A stretch of 64,000 nucleotides of DNA from Eubacterium sp. AF36-5BH (GCF_003460505.1 NZ_QTVG01000011.1:15244-79243); one strand, 5' to 3'; shown: positions 1 to 9,353, numbered from the stretch's first letter. The notes: generated by a model not told the origin, from the sequence alone. Numbers and translations are program-made.

Positions 1-3000
1 GAGAACAACAACTGCACAGAAGTCGCAATTAAGATAATTTCAAAAGGAGCAGTTACATTAGACAGTAATAATGGTGACGGACCAGTCAAGGCAACATGGA
101 AACAGTCAACAGATGAAAATGTTGACTCATACCAGATTCAGTACGTTGTTGATGGAAACATAATTAAGAAAACTATTAGCAAAGATGAAGTAGACAGTGA
201 TGGTAATTATGTTTATACATTTGGAGATAATGAAGGCCTTGACAATCAGTCCCAAGTAAAAGTGTTAGTTAAATTTTCAGGAGATGAAAACTATTATAAT
301 TATGCAAGTACAACAGCTATGGTTGATTTGATAGTCAGCACTGTAAAGGGACCAAATGAAAACAACGAGAAAGTAAAAGTTGATGTAAACTTTGATTTAG
401 TAGCAACAGTTAAAAATATCGGTACAGCAAAGGTATCAGCTACAACAGATACTCAGGAAAATTATGGCAAAAAAATTTATGTGACACTTTGTAGACAGGA
501 AGGTGTAGAGCAGGTAGTGTCAGATGGTTATTATTTAGGCTTGAATGTTGGAAAAACAGCTAGTATCAGATTAAAAAATGTGTGTGCAAAAGAAACTGGA
601 ACAAAGAAGCTGATTATTAATGTAGATGATGCTGGATGGGATACAGAAGAAGGCAAAGATGTTGGATACATTCAGGAGTCTAATGAAAATAATAACAGTT
701 ACGAATATACTGTCAATGCAGTAATTGAACAAAATCCAATGGATTGGACAACTTTAAAAGAAACAGTGGGAAGCAATACACCATATCAATTTAAAGTGGC
801 ACAGGGATCAAAGGCTGCCAGAATAGAATACAAGGTAGTAGATACAAACAATAGAACATTGGATTACAAAAATATCATTACAAAAGATATTGGATATAAT
901 GCTAGCTATATGTCAATTGGTTTCAATCCAAACTACACTGTAATGACAGAAGTTAAGAATGATTCAACAGGACATATTATTAGTACAGTTCCATATTGGG
1001 CAGCAATAACAAAAAATCAGGTTGAGTCTAACATTAATGACCTGGATAACTGTACAATAATGGATGTTGAAGGTTGGGACATTGACGGTATTGGTGTAGA
1101 TGGAAATGCTGTTCAAAAACCTAAAAAACCAGGAACACACTTTAACAGAGACGGAAACGGCTTCAACATGAACGTTGATGACTTTGATTTAAATGCATAC
1201 TACTTATTGAAGTTATATAACAAAAATGGTGATTATGTAGTAGTTGCATTCAGAGTTACAGATGAAAATGGTGATATTGGAGACTGGACACAAATTCAGG
1301 GAAATAATATGGATAATTCAGCAATTCCTGTTTATTACCACACAGCTCATCGCGAAGTAAAGAGTTCAATTTATTACGATAAGCATGATATTAAATTAAG
1401 TAATATTGCAGCTTACAACGGAAATCATATTTCTGTAGATTTGGATACACAGAACAAGATTAATCCAAATGCTAACAGAGTTTTAATTACAAGAGGTTTG
1501 TTAGACAGTAGCGGTGATATGATTATTCCTTCAGTAGATGGAAAATATGTTGAGGAAGGAACAGAAACAGGTTCTTATTATGCATGTACAGGTGATTTGT
1601 TAAATACAAATTCAGTAGATTATTATAAGAGTGAGAGCAATTATGTTTCTTTAAGTGGATATGGAATTAATGGAAACAATAAGATTCAGATTATGCTACC
1701 TAATATGTTAGCGCAGATACCTGTTCATAGTGCTTTAGGTGGAAAAAAAGATAATGAATATTATTACATGAAAGTATATTGGGATGAGCAAAATTATCCG
1801 GGACAATATGTTTCTATTCCAATAAAGATTAAAGCAGATATACCTGAGATTGAAAAGGTTAATGGTTTAGTTGCTACAAACAGAGGTAGTTCGTTATCAA
1901 TCTCCTGGGTTAATTCAACACAGCAGGAAGCTGATGGATATTTATATGATGTTTACATTGATGGTGAATTAAAGGCTCAAGATGTACGGGCAGGTTCATA
2001 TAGCTTCTTAGGATATAATGAAATCGGTTCTACACATACCATTAAAGTAGTGGCAAAATGGTGTGAACAGACAACAGAAGATTCGGTAAAATACACTATT
2101 ATTGAGCCGGAAAAAGAACCGGAGGAAATAGTACCGGGTGAAGTACCTACATATCCTGATGACAATGATAACAGATGGATATTAATTTCAGGCCAGCATA
2201 TATTACCTGTTTCAGAAGAAGGTTCACTTGGAAAAACAAATGCAAAAATTTACTATTATACTGATGAAGACATTAATGGAATAACAGGTTACAATGACAG
2301 TTATATTTCATTAAACGGTAGTTCAAAATATTTTACAGGAACAACAACTAAGATTTTTGTACAAAGAGGTAATAGTACATCGTTAGTTTCGAAATCAGTA
2401 TATGATAGTTACTATGAAGGACAGACATTAATGAATTCTTCAACAATGTTTGAATTACCGAAGGGATTTACAAAAGGCACAACTTACTACTATGTAGTTC
2501 GTGTTTGTGGAAATGATGGAAATACATATAAGGATTTCTACTTTAAGATAATTCCAACAGATGATTCAATTGATTCAGGTGTTAATCATACAGGAAAATG
2601 GAGAGAGATTAGTGGTGAATCACAATTGTCTGTAAAGATGGGCTCAGGCTTGAAACTTAAAGGTACAATCAGCTTTTTAGATTATCCTGCATTCAATGAA
2701 GGTTCTTCTATAACAGAAAAAGGAGGAACAACATCTATTGGAACAAATACATATAATGCAGTTGGTTACAATGGACACTACTTATCCATAATCGGTGATA
2801 CAAATTATTATGTAGCAGGTAACACAAAAGTCTATGTTTCAGAAGGAAGCGATTCTGTTTTATATGCAGAAAATGCAAATGATTTGACTTTTACAGAGAA
2901 AAAAGTAAGTGACCAGTCTTATTCAGGTCAGATAATCTCTGAAACAGAAGAACTGTTTAGTGTTGTCTATGCAACAACATATTATTTGTTGAAAGTTCAA

Positions 3001-3954
3001 AGTGGAGACAAAGTCACATACATACCTTTTGAAGTAAAAGTCAACACAGGAAATGTAGAAGTTCTTGGCTTCCAGATGAACACAAATAAGAATGCCGGTG
3101 GAGTAGCTGAATACAATCCATCATTTAGAGTTGTTTCAAAAACAAGTAATGTAATGAAAATCAATAACAGACTGTATGAAGTTAAGAAAATGGGTACAGT
3201 TTATGCAATTGATGATGGAAATACAGACATAAAATCTAATATGAATTTGGATGCAGTTTCATCTAATGCAAATGTATCAAAATATGAAACAACAGATAGA
3301 GGCAAATTGGCAGGCTACACGACTTCTGCTAAGGACAATGATTACTATACATACTATGCGTTAACATTTAAGTATACTAATTACAAATATGCTTCATTGG
3401 AACAGAATTGGGCATTTAGAGCATATGCAGTATTAGATATGGGTGATGGTACAGAAAAAGTTGTATATGGTAAAAATATTTACACAACAAATATGTATGA
3501 CATTGCACAGAATTTATATAAAAATCAGAAAATGGGAACAAAAGAATCTCATGATTACCTATATGATAATGTTCTAAATATTGTTGATATGTATAACAAT
3601 ATGGGACAAATTGCAAATGCAATGTTTAAGGCAATGGGAGTCACATCAACATCTGACAGCAGATATGAGACAGTGACAAAAATGACACAGGACTTACACA
3701 ATTATTGCAAATGCTTATGGGGAATATCATATGATACAAGAGGTAAGTTTAGAAGCTCCCAGGTAGAAGATGAATTACTGAAATTACTTAACGGAGTGAA
3801 AAACAATGACAAGAACTATGATAGTGTTTATGATTGGATTTACAATGAAACATCCAAGTATGGAAAGAAAAATGGAACGAAATACAAAGGATGTTATAGG
3901 CTTGTAGATTATTCATGGGATAATAGCATTGATAAAGATTTTTATAAACAGTAA
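1..3954 (+). CDS. Large secreted/surface multidomain protein, 5' end outside the window
   Basis: The reading frame is open from the first base, so the protein is truncated by the window edge; at least 1317 residues are present. In order I see a fibronectin-III-like segment (about 40-260), a CARDB-like domain (about 320-715), then four related modules carrying a GYNxxYxS-type core (near 890, 1410, 2290 and 2765), with another FN3-like domain at about 1840-2080 (SLSISWVNSTQQEADGYLY). The last 300 residues form a domain beginning GFQMNTN (about 3065), repeated in the secreted protein at 4161-5126. There is no sorting signal or membrane anchor at the C terminus, so it is probably secreted or held non-covalently. 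It is followed closely by the small gene at 3986 and the secreted protein at 4161, suggesting one operon. Function is not recognised; adhesion or matrix binding is inference from the domain types. Confidence 0.8.
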   Translation, partial: ENNNCTEVAIKIISKGAVTLDSNNGDGPVKATWKQSTDENVDSYQIQYVVDGNIIKKTISKDEVDSDGNYVYTFGDNEGLDNQSQVKVLVKFSGDENYYNYASTTAMVDLIVSTVKGPNENNEKVKVDVNFDLVATVKNIGTAKVSATTDTQENYGKKIYVTLCRQEGVEQVVSDGYYLGLNVGKTASIRLKNVCAKETGTKKLIINVDDAGWDTEEGKDVGYIQESNENNNSYEYTVNAVIEQNPMDWTTLKETVGSNTPYQFKVAQGSKAARIEYKVVDTNNRTLDYKNIITKDIGYNASYMSIGFNPNYTVMTEVKNDSTGHIISTVPYWAAITKNQVESNINDLDNCTIMDVEGWDIDGIGVDGNAVQKPKKPGTHFNRDGNGFNMNVDDFDLNAYYLLKLYNKNGDYVVVAFRVTDENGDIGDWTQIQGNNMDNSAIPVYYHTAHREVKSSIYYDKHDIKLSNIAAYNGNHISVDLDTQNKINPNANRVLITRGLLDSSGDMIIPSVDGKYVEEGTETGSYYACTGDLLNTNSVDYYKSESNYVSLSGYGINGNNKIQIMLPNMLAQIPVHSALGGKKDNEYYYMKVYWDEQNYPGQYVSIPIKIKADIPEIEKVNGLVATNRGSSLSISWVNSTQQEADGYLYDVYIDGELKAQDVRAGSYSFLGYNEIGSTHTIKVVAKWCEQTTEDSVKYTIIEPEKEPEEIVPGEVPTYPDDNDNRWILISGQHILPVSEEGSLGKTNAKIYYYTDEDINGITGYNDSYISLNGSSKYFTGTTTKIFVQRGNSTSLVSKSVYDSYYEGQTLMNSSTMFELPKGFTKGTTYYYVVRVCGNDGNTYKDFYFKIIPTDDSIDSGVNHTGKWREISGESQLSVKMGSGLKLKGTISFLDYPAFNEGSSITEKGGTTSIGTNTYNAVGYNGHYLSIIGDTNYYVAGNTKVYVSEGSDSVLYAENANDLTFTEKKVSDQSYSGQIISETEELFSVVYATTYYLLKVQSGDKVTYIPFEVKVNTGNVEVLGFQMNTNKNAGGVAEYNPSFRVVSKTSNVMKINNRLYEVKKMGTVYAIDDGNTDIKSNMNLDAVSSNANVSKYETTDRGKLAGYTTSAKDNDYYTYYALTFKYTNYKYASLEQNWAFRAYAVLDMGDGTEKVVYGKNIYTTNMYDIAQNLYKNQKMGTKESHDYLYDNVLNIVDMYNNMGQIANAMFKAMGVTSTSDSRYETVTKMTQDLHNYCKCLWGISYDTRGKFRSSQVEDELLKLLNGVKNNDKNYDSVYDWIYNETSKYGKKNGTKYKGCYRLVDYSWDNSIDKDFYKQ

Positions 3955-3985
3955 TACTACATACAATTAATAGGAGGGTATTTAA

Positions 3986-4144
3986 GTGAGTCGCACAAAA
4001 AAATATGAAAAACCTATAATTGAAGTTACACGTTTTGACATAAATCAAAATATTATGGATGGCTGGGATGGTGACATTACCACAGTGGCTGATATTTCAC
4101 AACCTGATGGTGGACCAACCACTCCCATAATAGATTTGGATTAG
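3986..4144 (+). CDS. 52-residue peptide with YEKP motif, function unknown
   Basis: GTG start preceded by GGAGGG at a normal distance, 31 bp after the large surface-protein gene and 16 bp before the next secreted protein. The peptide starts MSRTKKYEKPIIEVTRFD and continues acidic and Gly/Pro-rich with a WDGD motif, ending PTTPIIDLD. It has no signal peptide, membrane helix or cysteine. The KKYEKPxIEVxxFD start resembles short orphan proteins often seen in Lachnospiraceae. The YxxP spacing also resembles leader peptides of some ribosomally made peptides (lasso type), but no maturation genes are nearby. Coding is supported by the ribosome binding site, the tight spacing and the clean stop; function is unknown. 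Confidence 0.65.
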   Translation: MSRTKKYEKPIIEVTRFDINQNIMDGWDGDITTVADISQPDGGPTTPIIDLD

Positions 4145-4160
4145 GAAAGGGGCAGATGTT

Positions 4161-5126
4161 ATGAGAAAAGAATATAAAAAGATTATATCTACAGTGTGTG
4201 TTGTAACTTTAGTTGTAGGCTCCTTAACATTTACTAATAAACAAAATGTAGAAGCTGTGGGCAAAACCACAGCAGCTACATTTAATAAATCGTTGAATCA
4301 AGGGATAAGCCTTTTAGCAGACGATACAGAAAATGGAACTTACACAGTGAAAGTTACATCCACATTGAACGGTGTGGAGTCAGAAGGTTCAGTATCTGAC
4401 GCGGTAGAAGTTGTTTCAGTTTTAACTACAGATAATTCAGCAGTTGAAGGTTTCCAAATTAAAACAAATGGGGCTGATTCAAATATTGCTTTTAGAACTG
4501 TTTGTAAGGGACTAAACGTAGGAAGCGCTATTACAGCAAGTGATGGTAACACATATACTGTTAAACAATTTGGAATAATATATGCCCTGGATCCGAACCA
4601 AAGTGGCTATAGAAAAAATGATGCTTTAAACACAGCATATACAATTTTAAATCCAGATGTAGTTACAGGACAACAGTATTCTTACGAAGGAAAAATGCAG
4701 TATGCCGGTAGTAATGTTACTTATGGCTTTTTAGCAAGTGATGGGGCAGTAATTAATAATTGGGATACTACTGATACAGAAAATACATATTATGTTGTAA
4801 CAATGAATGGAATTAATCCACAGATTACAAATTCCATTTTTGTTAGGTCATTTATAATAGCAACAGACACCGCAGGAAATGATACAATCATTTACGGAAA
4901 GAAAACTGCTGTTATGTCGGTTGCAGAAGTAGCAGATTATTTATACCGCAACAGTAAAGCACAAAACTATTCAGGACATAAATATTTGTTTGAAAATATT
5001 TTAAGCAAGGTTGCTACAACTAATCCATATTTTAGAAACACAACACTTCCGTATGGCTGGGACAATAACTTGTTTACACCATCAAGCCCAACATATACTG
5101 TTACAGACGGAACGTTGGAAAATTAG
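4161..5126 (+). CDS. Secreted protein sharing the C-terminal domain of the upstream surface protein
   Basis: 321 residues. The N terminus (MRKEYKKIISTVCVVTLVVG) is a typical signal peptide with likely cleavage near residue 32. Residues about 45-90 look like part of an FN3 domain (GTYTVKVTSTLNGVESEGS). From about residue 95 (VEGFQIKTNG) it parallels the end of the protein at 1-3954: GFQ(M/I)xTN, FRxV, a G-(T/I)-(V/I)-YA-(I/L)-D block, an aromatic-rich central strand region, then a (V/I)YGK(N/K) block and a helical segment LYxNxK...YLxxN-L. The ATG has a GGGGC-type site (aaaggggcag) upstream. Same orientation and 16-bp spacing indicate co-transcription with the 52-residue peptide gene. No catalytic motif is seen; an extracellular structural or binding role is inference. 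Confidence 0.75.
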   Translation: MRKEYKKIISTVCVVTLVVGSLTFTNKQNVEAVGKTTAATFNKSLNQGISLLADDTENGTYTVKVTSTLNGVESEGSVSDAVEVVSVLTTDNSAVEGFQIKTNGADSNIAFRTVCKGLNVGSAITASDGNTYTVKQFGIIYALDPNQSGYRKNDALNTAYTILNPDVVTGQQYSYEGKMQYAGSNVTYGFLASDGAVINNWDTTDTENTYYVVTMNGINPQITNSIFVRSFIIATDTAGNDTIIYGKKTAVMSVAEVADYLYRNSKAQNYSGHKYLFENILSKVATTNPYFRNTTLPYGWDNNLFTPSSPTYTVTDGTLEN

Positions 5127-5140
5127 AACAGGAGGTTAAT

Positions 5141-5182
5141 ATGTGTAAGGCAATAGATGCTGTTAATAAATATTATCAATAA
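5141..5182 (+). CDS. Possible 13-codon mini-ORF or gene remnant
   Basis: An ATG sits 5 bases after a perfect AGGAGG and encodes MCKAIDAVNKYYQ before a TAA stop. A start of the form MCKAI occurs in some longer Lachnospiraceae proteins, so this may be the decayed 5' end of such a gene rather than a functional peptide. It lies 14 bp after the secreted protein gene. Only the strong ribosome binding site argues for translation. Confidence 0.25.
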   Translation: MCKAIDAVNKYYQ

Positions 5183-5199
5183 TTTAATTTCTTAAACTG

Positions 5200-5283
5200 T
5201 TAATATTTATAGAGAGCTCTTGAATTATTAATATTTATGTAGATTTCTTGAATTATTAGCATCTATAGTGGTTGACATTCTTA
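5200..5283 (+). repeat. 28-bp imperfect tandem repeat, three units
   Basis: TTAATATTTAT recurs at 5200 and 5228, with TTAGCATCTAT at 5256. Each of the first two units ends in CTTGAATTA; the third carries TTGACA. The -35 hexamer of the inferred ileS promoter therefore lies in the last unit. Confidence 0.6.
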
Positions 5284-5300
5284 AATTAATTGACTAAAAT
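5272..5300 (+). promoter_or_regulatory. Sigma-A-type promoter of the T-box/ileS unit
   Basis: TTGACA at 5272-5277 and TAAAAT at 5295-5300 are separated by 17 bp. The expected start near 5307 is just before the first T-box stem. Confidence 0.65.
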
Positions 5301-5319
5301 AACAAATGTATAAAATTTA

Positions 5320-5597
5320 ATGAACAAAGACTTTGATAGAGACAGTAGTTTATCAGTGAACGTTTTAGAGAGCTTGACGTTGGTGGGAGTCGGGTATTAG
5401 TAGCAGATATATGAAAATCACTCTGGAGTTGCAGCCCGAAATGTTTTTTGACTTTTGTAGTTTATATTAATGTAGGCGCTGACGGTTTCTCCCGTTACAG
5501 AGAACACATATAAAGGGAATTCCCGAGTATGCTGTTAAAGGTGGTATAACGAAAATTCAGGCTTTCGTCCTTAACAGGGCGGAAGCCTTTTTTACGT
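5320..5597 (+). promoter_or_regulatory. T-box leader (isoleucine, specifier ATC) controlling ileS
   Basis: The leader has the T-box landmarks in order: a Stem I with AGAGAGCTT and GGTGGGAGTCGGGT-like segments, a specifier loop GAAAATCACTCTGGAG with ATC at 5417-5419, and a T-box sequence AAAGGTGGTATAACG at 5537-5551 whose TGGT can pair with the uncharged tRNA end. A terminator follows directly. In this family uncharged tRNA stabilises an antiterminator; ATC is an isoleucine codon and the next gene is ileS, so specifier and gene agree. The boundaries are approximate. Confidence 0.9.
5559..5593 (+). terminator. T-box-controlled intrinsic terminator
   Basis: AGGCTTTCGTCCT (5559-5571) pairs with the segment ending GGAAGCCT at 5588 around a TAAC-type loop and is followed by a run of T. 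It competes with the antiterminator that contains the T-box sequence. Confidence 0.85.
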
Positions 5598-5741
5598 ATG
5601 GGCATGAGCCTTGCTCAGACACATAAAAATATAAATTTGTGCTTGCACAAGAATTTATATTTTTATGTGTTTGAATAAGGCGAAGCCGGCGACGAAATAG
5701 ACCAAAGGTCTATGAGTAGACAAGGCTCATGCCCATACGTA
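5593..5741. repeat. 149-bp palindromic, cruciform-like element between T-box and ileS
   Basis: The ends 5593-5613 and 5721-5741 are perfect 21-bp inverted copies (left arm starts TACGTATGGGCATGAGCC). Inside are a second perfect hairpin (19-bp arms 5619-5637 and 5652-5670, extended by TTGTGC/GCACAA to a two-base loop) and a small hairpin ATAGACC/GGTCTAT (5697-5713). Read as RNA it folds as a closed multi-branch structure. It has no ORF of note. It may be a MITE/REP-like insertion or part of the leader; I cannot tell which. Confidence 0.8.
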
Positions 5742-5804
5742 GTGAGCAAATGATTAAACACTTAAATAGATAGCAATACTATATAAAAATGAAAGGAGTA
5801 CAGA

Positions 5805-8800
5805 ATGTACAAGAAAGTTTCAACTAATCTCAATTTTGTTGAGAGAGAAAAGCAGACAGAAAAGTTTTGGAAAGACAATGACATTTTTAAGAAAAGTATG
5901 GACAGTCGTAAGGAAGGAGAAACATATACATTTTATGATGGACCTCCAACAGCCAACGGTAAGCCACATATTGGACACGTTTTAACTCGTGTTATAAAAG
6001 ATATGATTCCACGTTACCAGACAATGAAGGGCCATATGGTTCCAAGAAAAGCAGGTTGGGATACTCATGGACTTCCTGTTGAATTAGAAGTAGAAAAGAT
6101 GCTTGGTTTAGATGGAAAAGACCAGATTGAAGAATACGGTCTTGTGCCTTTTATTGACAAATGTAAGGAAAGTGTTTGGAAATACAAAGGTATGTGGGAA
6201 GATTTCTCAGGTACTGTAGGTTTCTGGGCTGACATGGATAATCCTTATGTAACATACGATAACAACTATATTGAGTCAGAATGGTGGGCTTTAAAAACTA
6301 TTTGGGATAAAGGCTTATTATACAAAGGCTTCAAAATCGTTCCTTATTGCCCACGTTGTGGAACACCTCTTTCATCACAGGAAGTAGCTCAGGGTTACAA
6401 GGATGTAAAAGAACGTTCAGCAATCGTTAGATTCAAGGCGAAAGACGAGGATGCATATATTTTAGCATGGACAACAACACCTTGGACATTACCTTCAAAC
6501 GTTGCTCTTTGTGTAAACCCGAATGAAGATTACGCAAAGGTAAAAGCAGCAGACGGCTATGTATATTACATGGCAGTTGCTTTATTAGATACAGTTTTAG
6601 GTAGCCTTGGAAATGAAGAAGAAGGTGTTAAACCATACGAAATTCTTGAAACATACAAAGGTAAAGAACTTGAAGGCAAAGAATACGAGCCATTATATGA
6701 ATGTGCTCATGAAAAAGCTGAAAAGCAGCACAAGAAAGGTTTCTTCATTACATGTGATACTTATGTAACTCTTACAGATGGTACAGGTGTTGTTCATATC
6801 GCACCTGCATTCGGTGAAGACGATGCTAATGTTGGCCGTAACTATGACCTTCCATTTGTTCAGCTTGTTACTGAAAAAGGTGAAATGTCAGAAGAAACAC
6901 CATTTGCCGGCTTATTTGTAAAGAAGGCAGATCCTGAAGTATTAAAAGATTTAGATGCAAGAGGTTTATTATTTGACGCACCTAAATTTGAACATAGTTA
7001 TCCACATTGCTGGAGATGTGATACACCACTTATTTACTATGCACGTGAATCATGGTTTATTAAGATGACAGCAGTTAAGGATGATTTAATTAAAAATAAC
7101 AACACAATTAACTGGATTCCTGAAAGTATCGGTAAGGGACGTTTCGGAAACTGGATTGAAAATGTTCAGGACTGGGGCGTAAGCCGTAACCGTTATTGGG
7201 GAACACCACTTAACATTTGGCAGTGTGATTGTGGTTGCATGCAGTCAATTGGCAGTCGTCAGGAACTTTTTGAAAAGTCAGGTGACGAAAAAGCTAAGAC
7301 TGTTGAATTCCACAGACCTTACATTGATGAAATTACAATGCCATGTCCTGAATGTGGTGGCACAATGAAGAGAGTTCCGGAAGTTATTGACTGTTGGTTT
7401 GATAGTGGAGCAATGCCTTTTGCACAGCACCATTATCCATTTGAAAATAAAGATTTATTTGAACAGCAGTTCCCTGCAGACTTTATTTCAGAAGCTGTTG
7501 ACCAGACTCGTGGCTGGTTCTACACATTACTTGCAGAATCAACATTGTTATTTAACAAGGCTCCATACAAGAACGTAATCGTTTTAGGTCACGTTCAGGA
7601 TGAAAACGGACAGAAGATGAGTAAGTCAAAGGGTAATGCAGTTGATCCATTTGAAGCACTTGATAAATACGGTGCAGATGCAATCAGATGGTACTTCTAC
7701 ATTAACTCAGCTCCATGGCTTCCAAACAGATTCCATGGCAAGGCAGTAGAAGAAGGACAGCGTAAGTTCATGGGTACACTTTGGAACACTTATGCGTTCT
7801 ATGTACTTTATGCAGAAATCGATCAGTTTGATCCAACTAAGTACACACTTGATTATGATAAATTATCAGTAATGGATAAGTGGTTATTATCAAAGATGAA
7901 TTCTATGGTTAAGGCTGTAGATGACAACCTTGGAAACTACAGAATTCCTGAAGCTGCAAGAGCGTTAGATGAATTTGTTGATGAAATGTCAAACTGGTAT
8001 GTAAGACGTTCAAGAGAAAGATTCTGGGCAAAAGACATGCCACAGGATAAGATTAATGCTTACATGACACTTTATACAGCACTTGTTACTGTATCAAAGG
8101 CAGCAGCACCTATGATTCCATTTATGACTGAAGACATTTACCAGAATTTAGTTAGAAGTGTGGATTCAAGTGCAAAAGAATCAATTCACCTTTGTGACTT
8201 CCCAGAAGTTAATGAAGCTCAGATTGATAAAGAATTAGAAGAAAATATGGAAAGAGTTCTTAAGGTAGTAGTTCTTGGTCGTGCTTGTAGAAATAAGTCA
8301 AACATCAAGAACAGACAGCCAATTGGCAAAATGTTTGTAAAGGCTGATTTTGATTTACCTGAATTTTTCCAGGAAATTATTACAGAAGAATTGAATATAA
8401 AAGAAGTAGAGTTTACTGATGATGTTAGAGCATTCACATCATACTCATTTAAGCCACAGCTTAGAACTGTTGGACCAAAATATGGTAAGTTCTTAGGCAA
8501 GATTAAGGAAGCATTGGCAAGCCTTGACGGAAACAGTGCTATGGATAAGATTAATGCCGGCGAACCTCTTACATTTGACTTTGACGGTAATGAAGTTGTT
8601 CTTGAAAAAGAAGATTTACTTATCGACATGGCTCAGGTTGAAGGTTATGTTTCTGAAGCAGATGGCGACGTTACAGTAGTTCTTGACACTAACTTAAGTG
8701 ATGAATTATTAGAAGAAGGTTTTGTTCGTGAAGTAATCAGCAAGATTCAGACAATGAGAAAAGAAGCTGGATTCGAAGTAATGGACAAAATCGTTGTGAA

Positions 8801-8966
8801 TGTTGCTAATAATGACAAGGTTAAGGACGTTGTAGAACGTAATATTGATGAAATTAAGTCAGAAGTGTTGGCAGATAATGTCGAATTTGATACAATAAAA
8901 GGGTATGAGAAGGAATGGAACATTAATGGCGAAAAGGTTACATTAAGCGTTGAAAAAAACTCATAG
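5805..8966 (+). CDS. ileS: Isoleucyl-tRNA synthetase, long (type 2-like) form
   Basis: 1053 residues. This class I synthetase charges tRNA-Ile in the cytoplasm and edits misactivated valine. HIGH is at residues 55-58 within GPPTANGKPHIGH, and KMSKS is at 604-608. The central editing domain has the WTTTPWTLPSN segment. The length (over 1000 residues, against about 940 in E. coli) and the GWDTHGLPVELEVEK context fit the eukaryote-like type 2 IleRS, which in known cases tolerates mupirocin better than type 1; applying this here is inference. The C-terminal part is the long anticodon-binding region ending without a cysteine zinc knuckle. The ATG at 5805 follows AAAGGAG at normal spacing. Expression is set by the T-box upstream. 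Confidence 0.97.
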   Translation: MYKKVSTNLNFVEREKQTEKFWKDNDIFKKSMDSRKEGETYTFYDGPPTANGKPHIGHVLTRVIKDMIPRYQTMKGHMVPRKAGWDTHGLPVELEVEKMLGLDGKDQIEEYGLVPFIDKCKESVWKYKGMWEDFSGTVGFWADMDNPYVTYDNNYIESEWWALKTIWDKGLLYKGFKIVPYCPRCGTPLSSQEVAQGYKDVKERSAIVRFKAKDEDAYILAWTTTPWTLPSNVALCVNPNEDYAKVKAADGYVYYMAVALLDTVLGSLGNEEEGVKPYEILETYKGKELEGKEYEPLYECAHEKAEKQHKKGFFITCDTYVTLTDGTGVVHIAPAFGEDDANVGRNYDLPFVQLVTEKGEMSEETPFAGLFVKKADPEVLKDLDARGLLFDAPKFEHSYPHCWRCDTPLIYYARESWFIKMTAVKDDLIKNNNTINWIPESIGKGRFGNWIENVQDWGVSRNRYWGTPLNIWQCDCGCMQSIGSRQELFEKSGDEKAKTVEFHRPYIDEITMPCPECGGTMKRVPEVIDCWFDSGAMPFAQHHYPFENKDLFEQQFPADFISEAVDQTRGWFYTLLAESTLLFNKAPYKNVIVLGHVQDENGQKMSKSKGNAVDPFEALDKYGADAIRWYFYINSAPWLPNRFHGKAVEEGQRKFMGTLWNTYAFYVLYAEIDQFDPTKYTLDYDKLSVMDKWLLSKMNSMVKAVDDNLGNYRIPEAARALDEFVDEMSNWYVRRSRERFWAKDMPQDKINAYMTLYTALVTVSKAAAPMIPFMTEDIYQNLVRSVDSSAKESIHLCDFPEVNEAQIDKELEENMERVLKVVVLGRACRNKSNIKNRQPIGKMFVKADFDLPEFFQEIITEELNIKEVEFTDDVRAFTSYSFKPQLRTVGPKYGKFLGKIKEALASLDGNSAMDKINAGEPLTFDFDGNEVVLEKEDLLIDMAQVEGYVSEADGDVTVVLDTNLSDELLEEGFVREVISKIQTMRKEAGFEVMDKIVVNVANNDKVKDVVERNIDEIKSEVLADNVEFDTIKGYEKEWNINGEKVTLSVEKNS

Positions 8967-8999
8967 TAGGCTAGTTATTTGAACAGAATATAAATTTAT

Positions 9000-9030
9000 A
9001 AAGGAACGGTGTAAATCGTTCCTTTATGCG
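9000..9030 (+). terminator. Probable ileS terminator hairpin
   Basis: AAAGGAACG (9000-9008) pairs perfectly with CGTTCCTTT (9017-9025) across an 8-base loop, 34 bp after the ileS stop. The T-run is short. Confidence 0.55.
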
Positions 9031-9086
9031 TGTTATACGAATATACGCAACAGCATATGTATAGAATTTATCGATATAAGTTGTGT

Positions 9087-9157
9087 TATATGTTGGTGTA
9101 CATTTAATATTAGCATATAGGATATATATGTTGGTACACATTTAATATTAGCATATA
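9087..9157 (+). repeat. 38-bp-period tandem duplication
   Basis: TATATGTTGGT and TTTAATATTAGCATATA occur at 9087-9119 and again at 9125-9157 with 2-3 differences. The rest of the 8967-9353 spacer holds the ileS terminator and no convincing gene; the glgP promoter is not clear to me. Confidence 0.7.
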
Positions 9158-9353
9158 AGTGAAGTGTAAGCTTGGTAATATGTGATTCTTTGGGGAAAAT
9201 CGAAGGAGTGCTAAGCATGGAACAGTCATCATAATTAGGATTGTGGTGTTTGGATATCGAAATCATATTGGGAAAACAGCAGCACATATATTTTGCAAAA
9301 GATAGATGAATTTTATTGTATGTTACCAAATAATAAGGATAGGAGAGGGGTTT

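Noticed and set aside
3986..4144. Lasso peptide precursor
   Set aside because: The YxxP resemblance is not backed by any cyclase, protease or RRE gene nearby.
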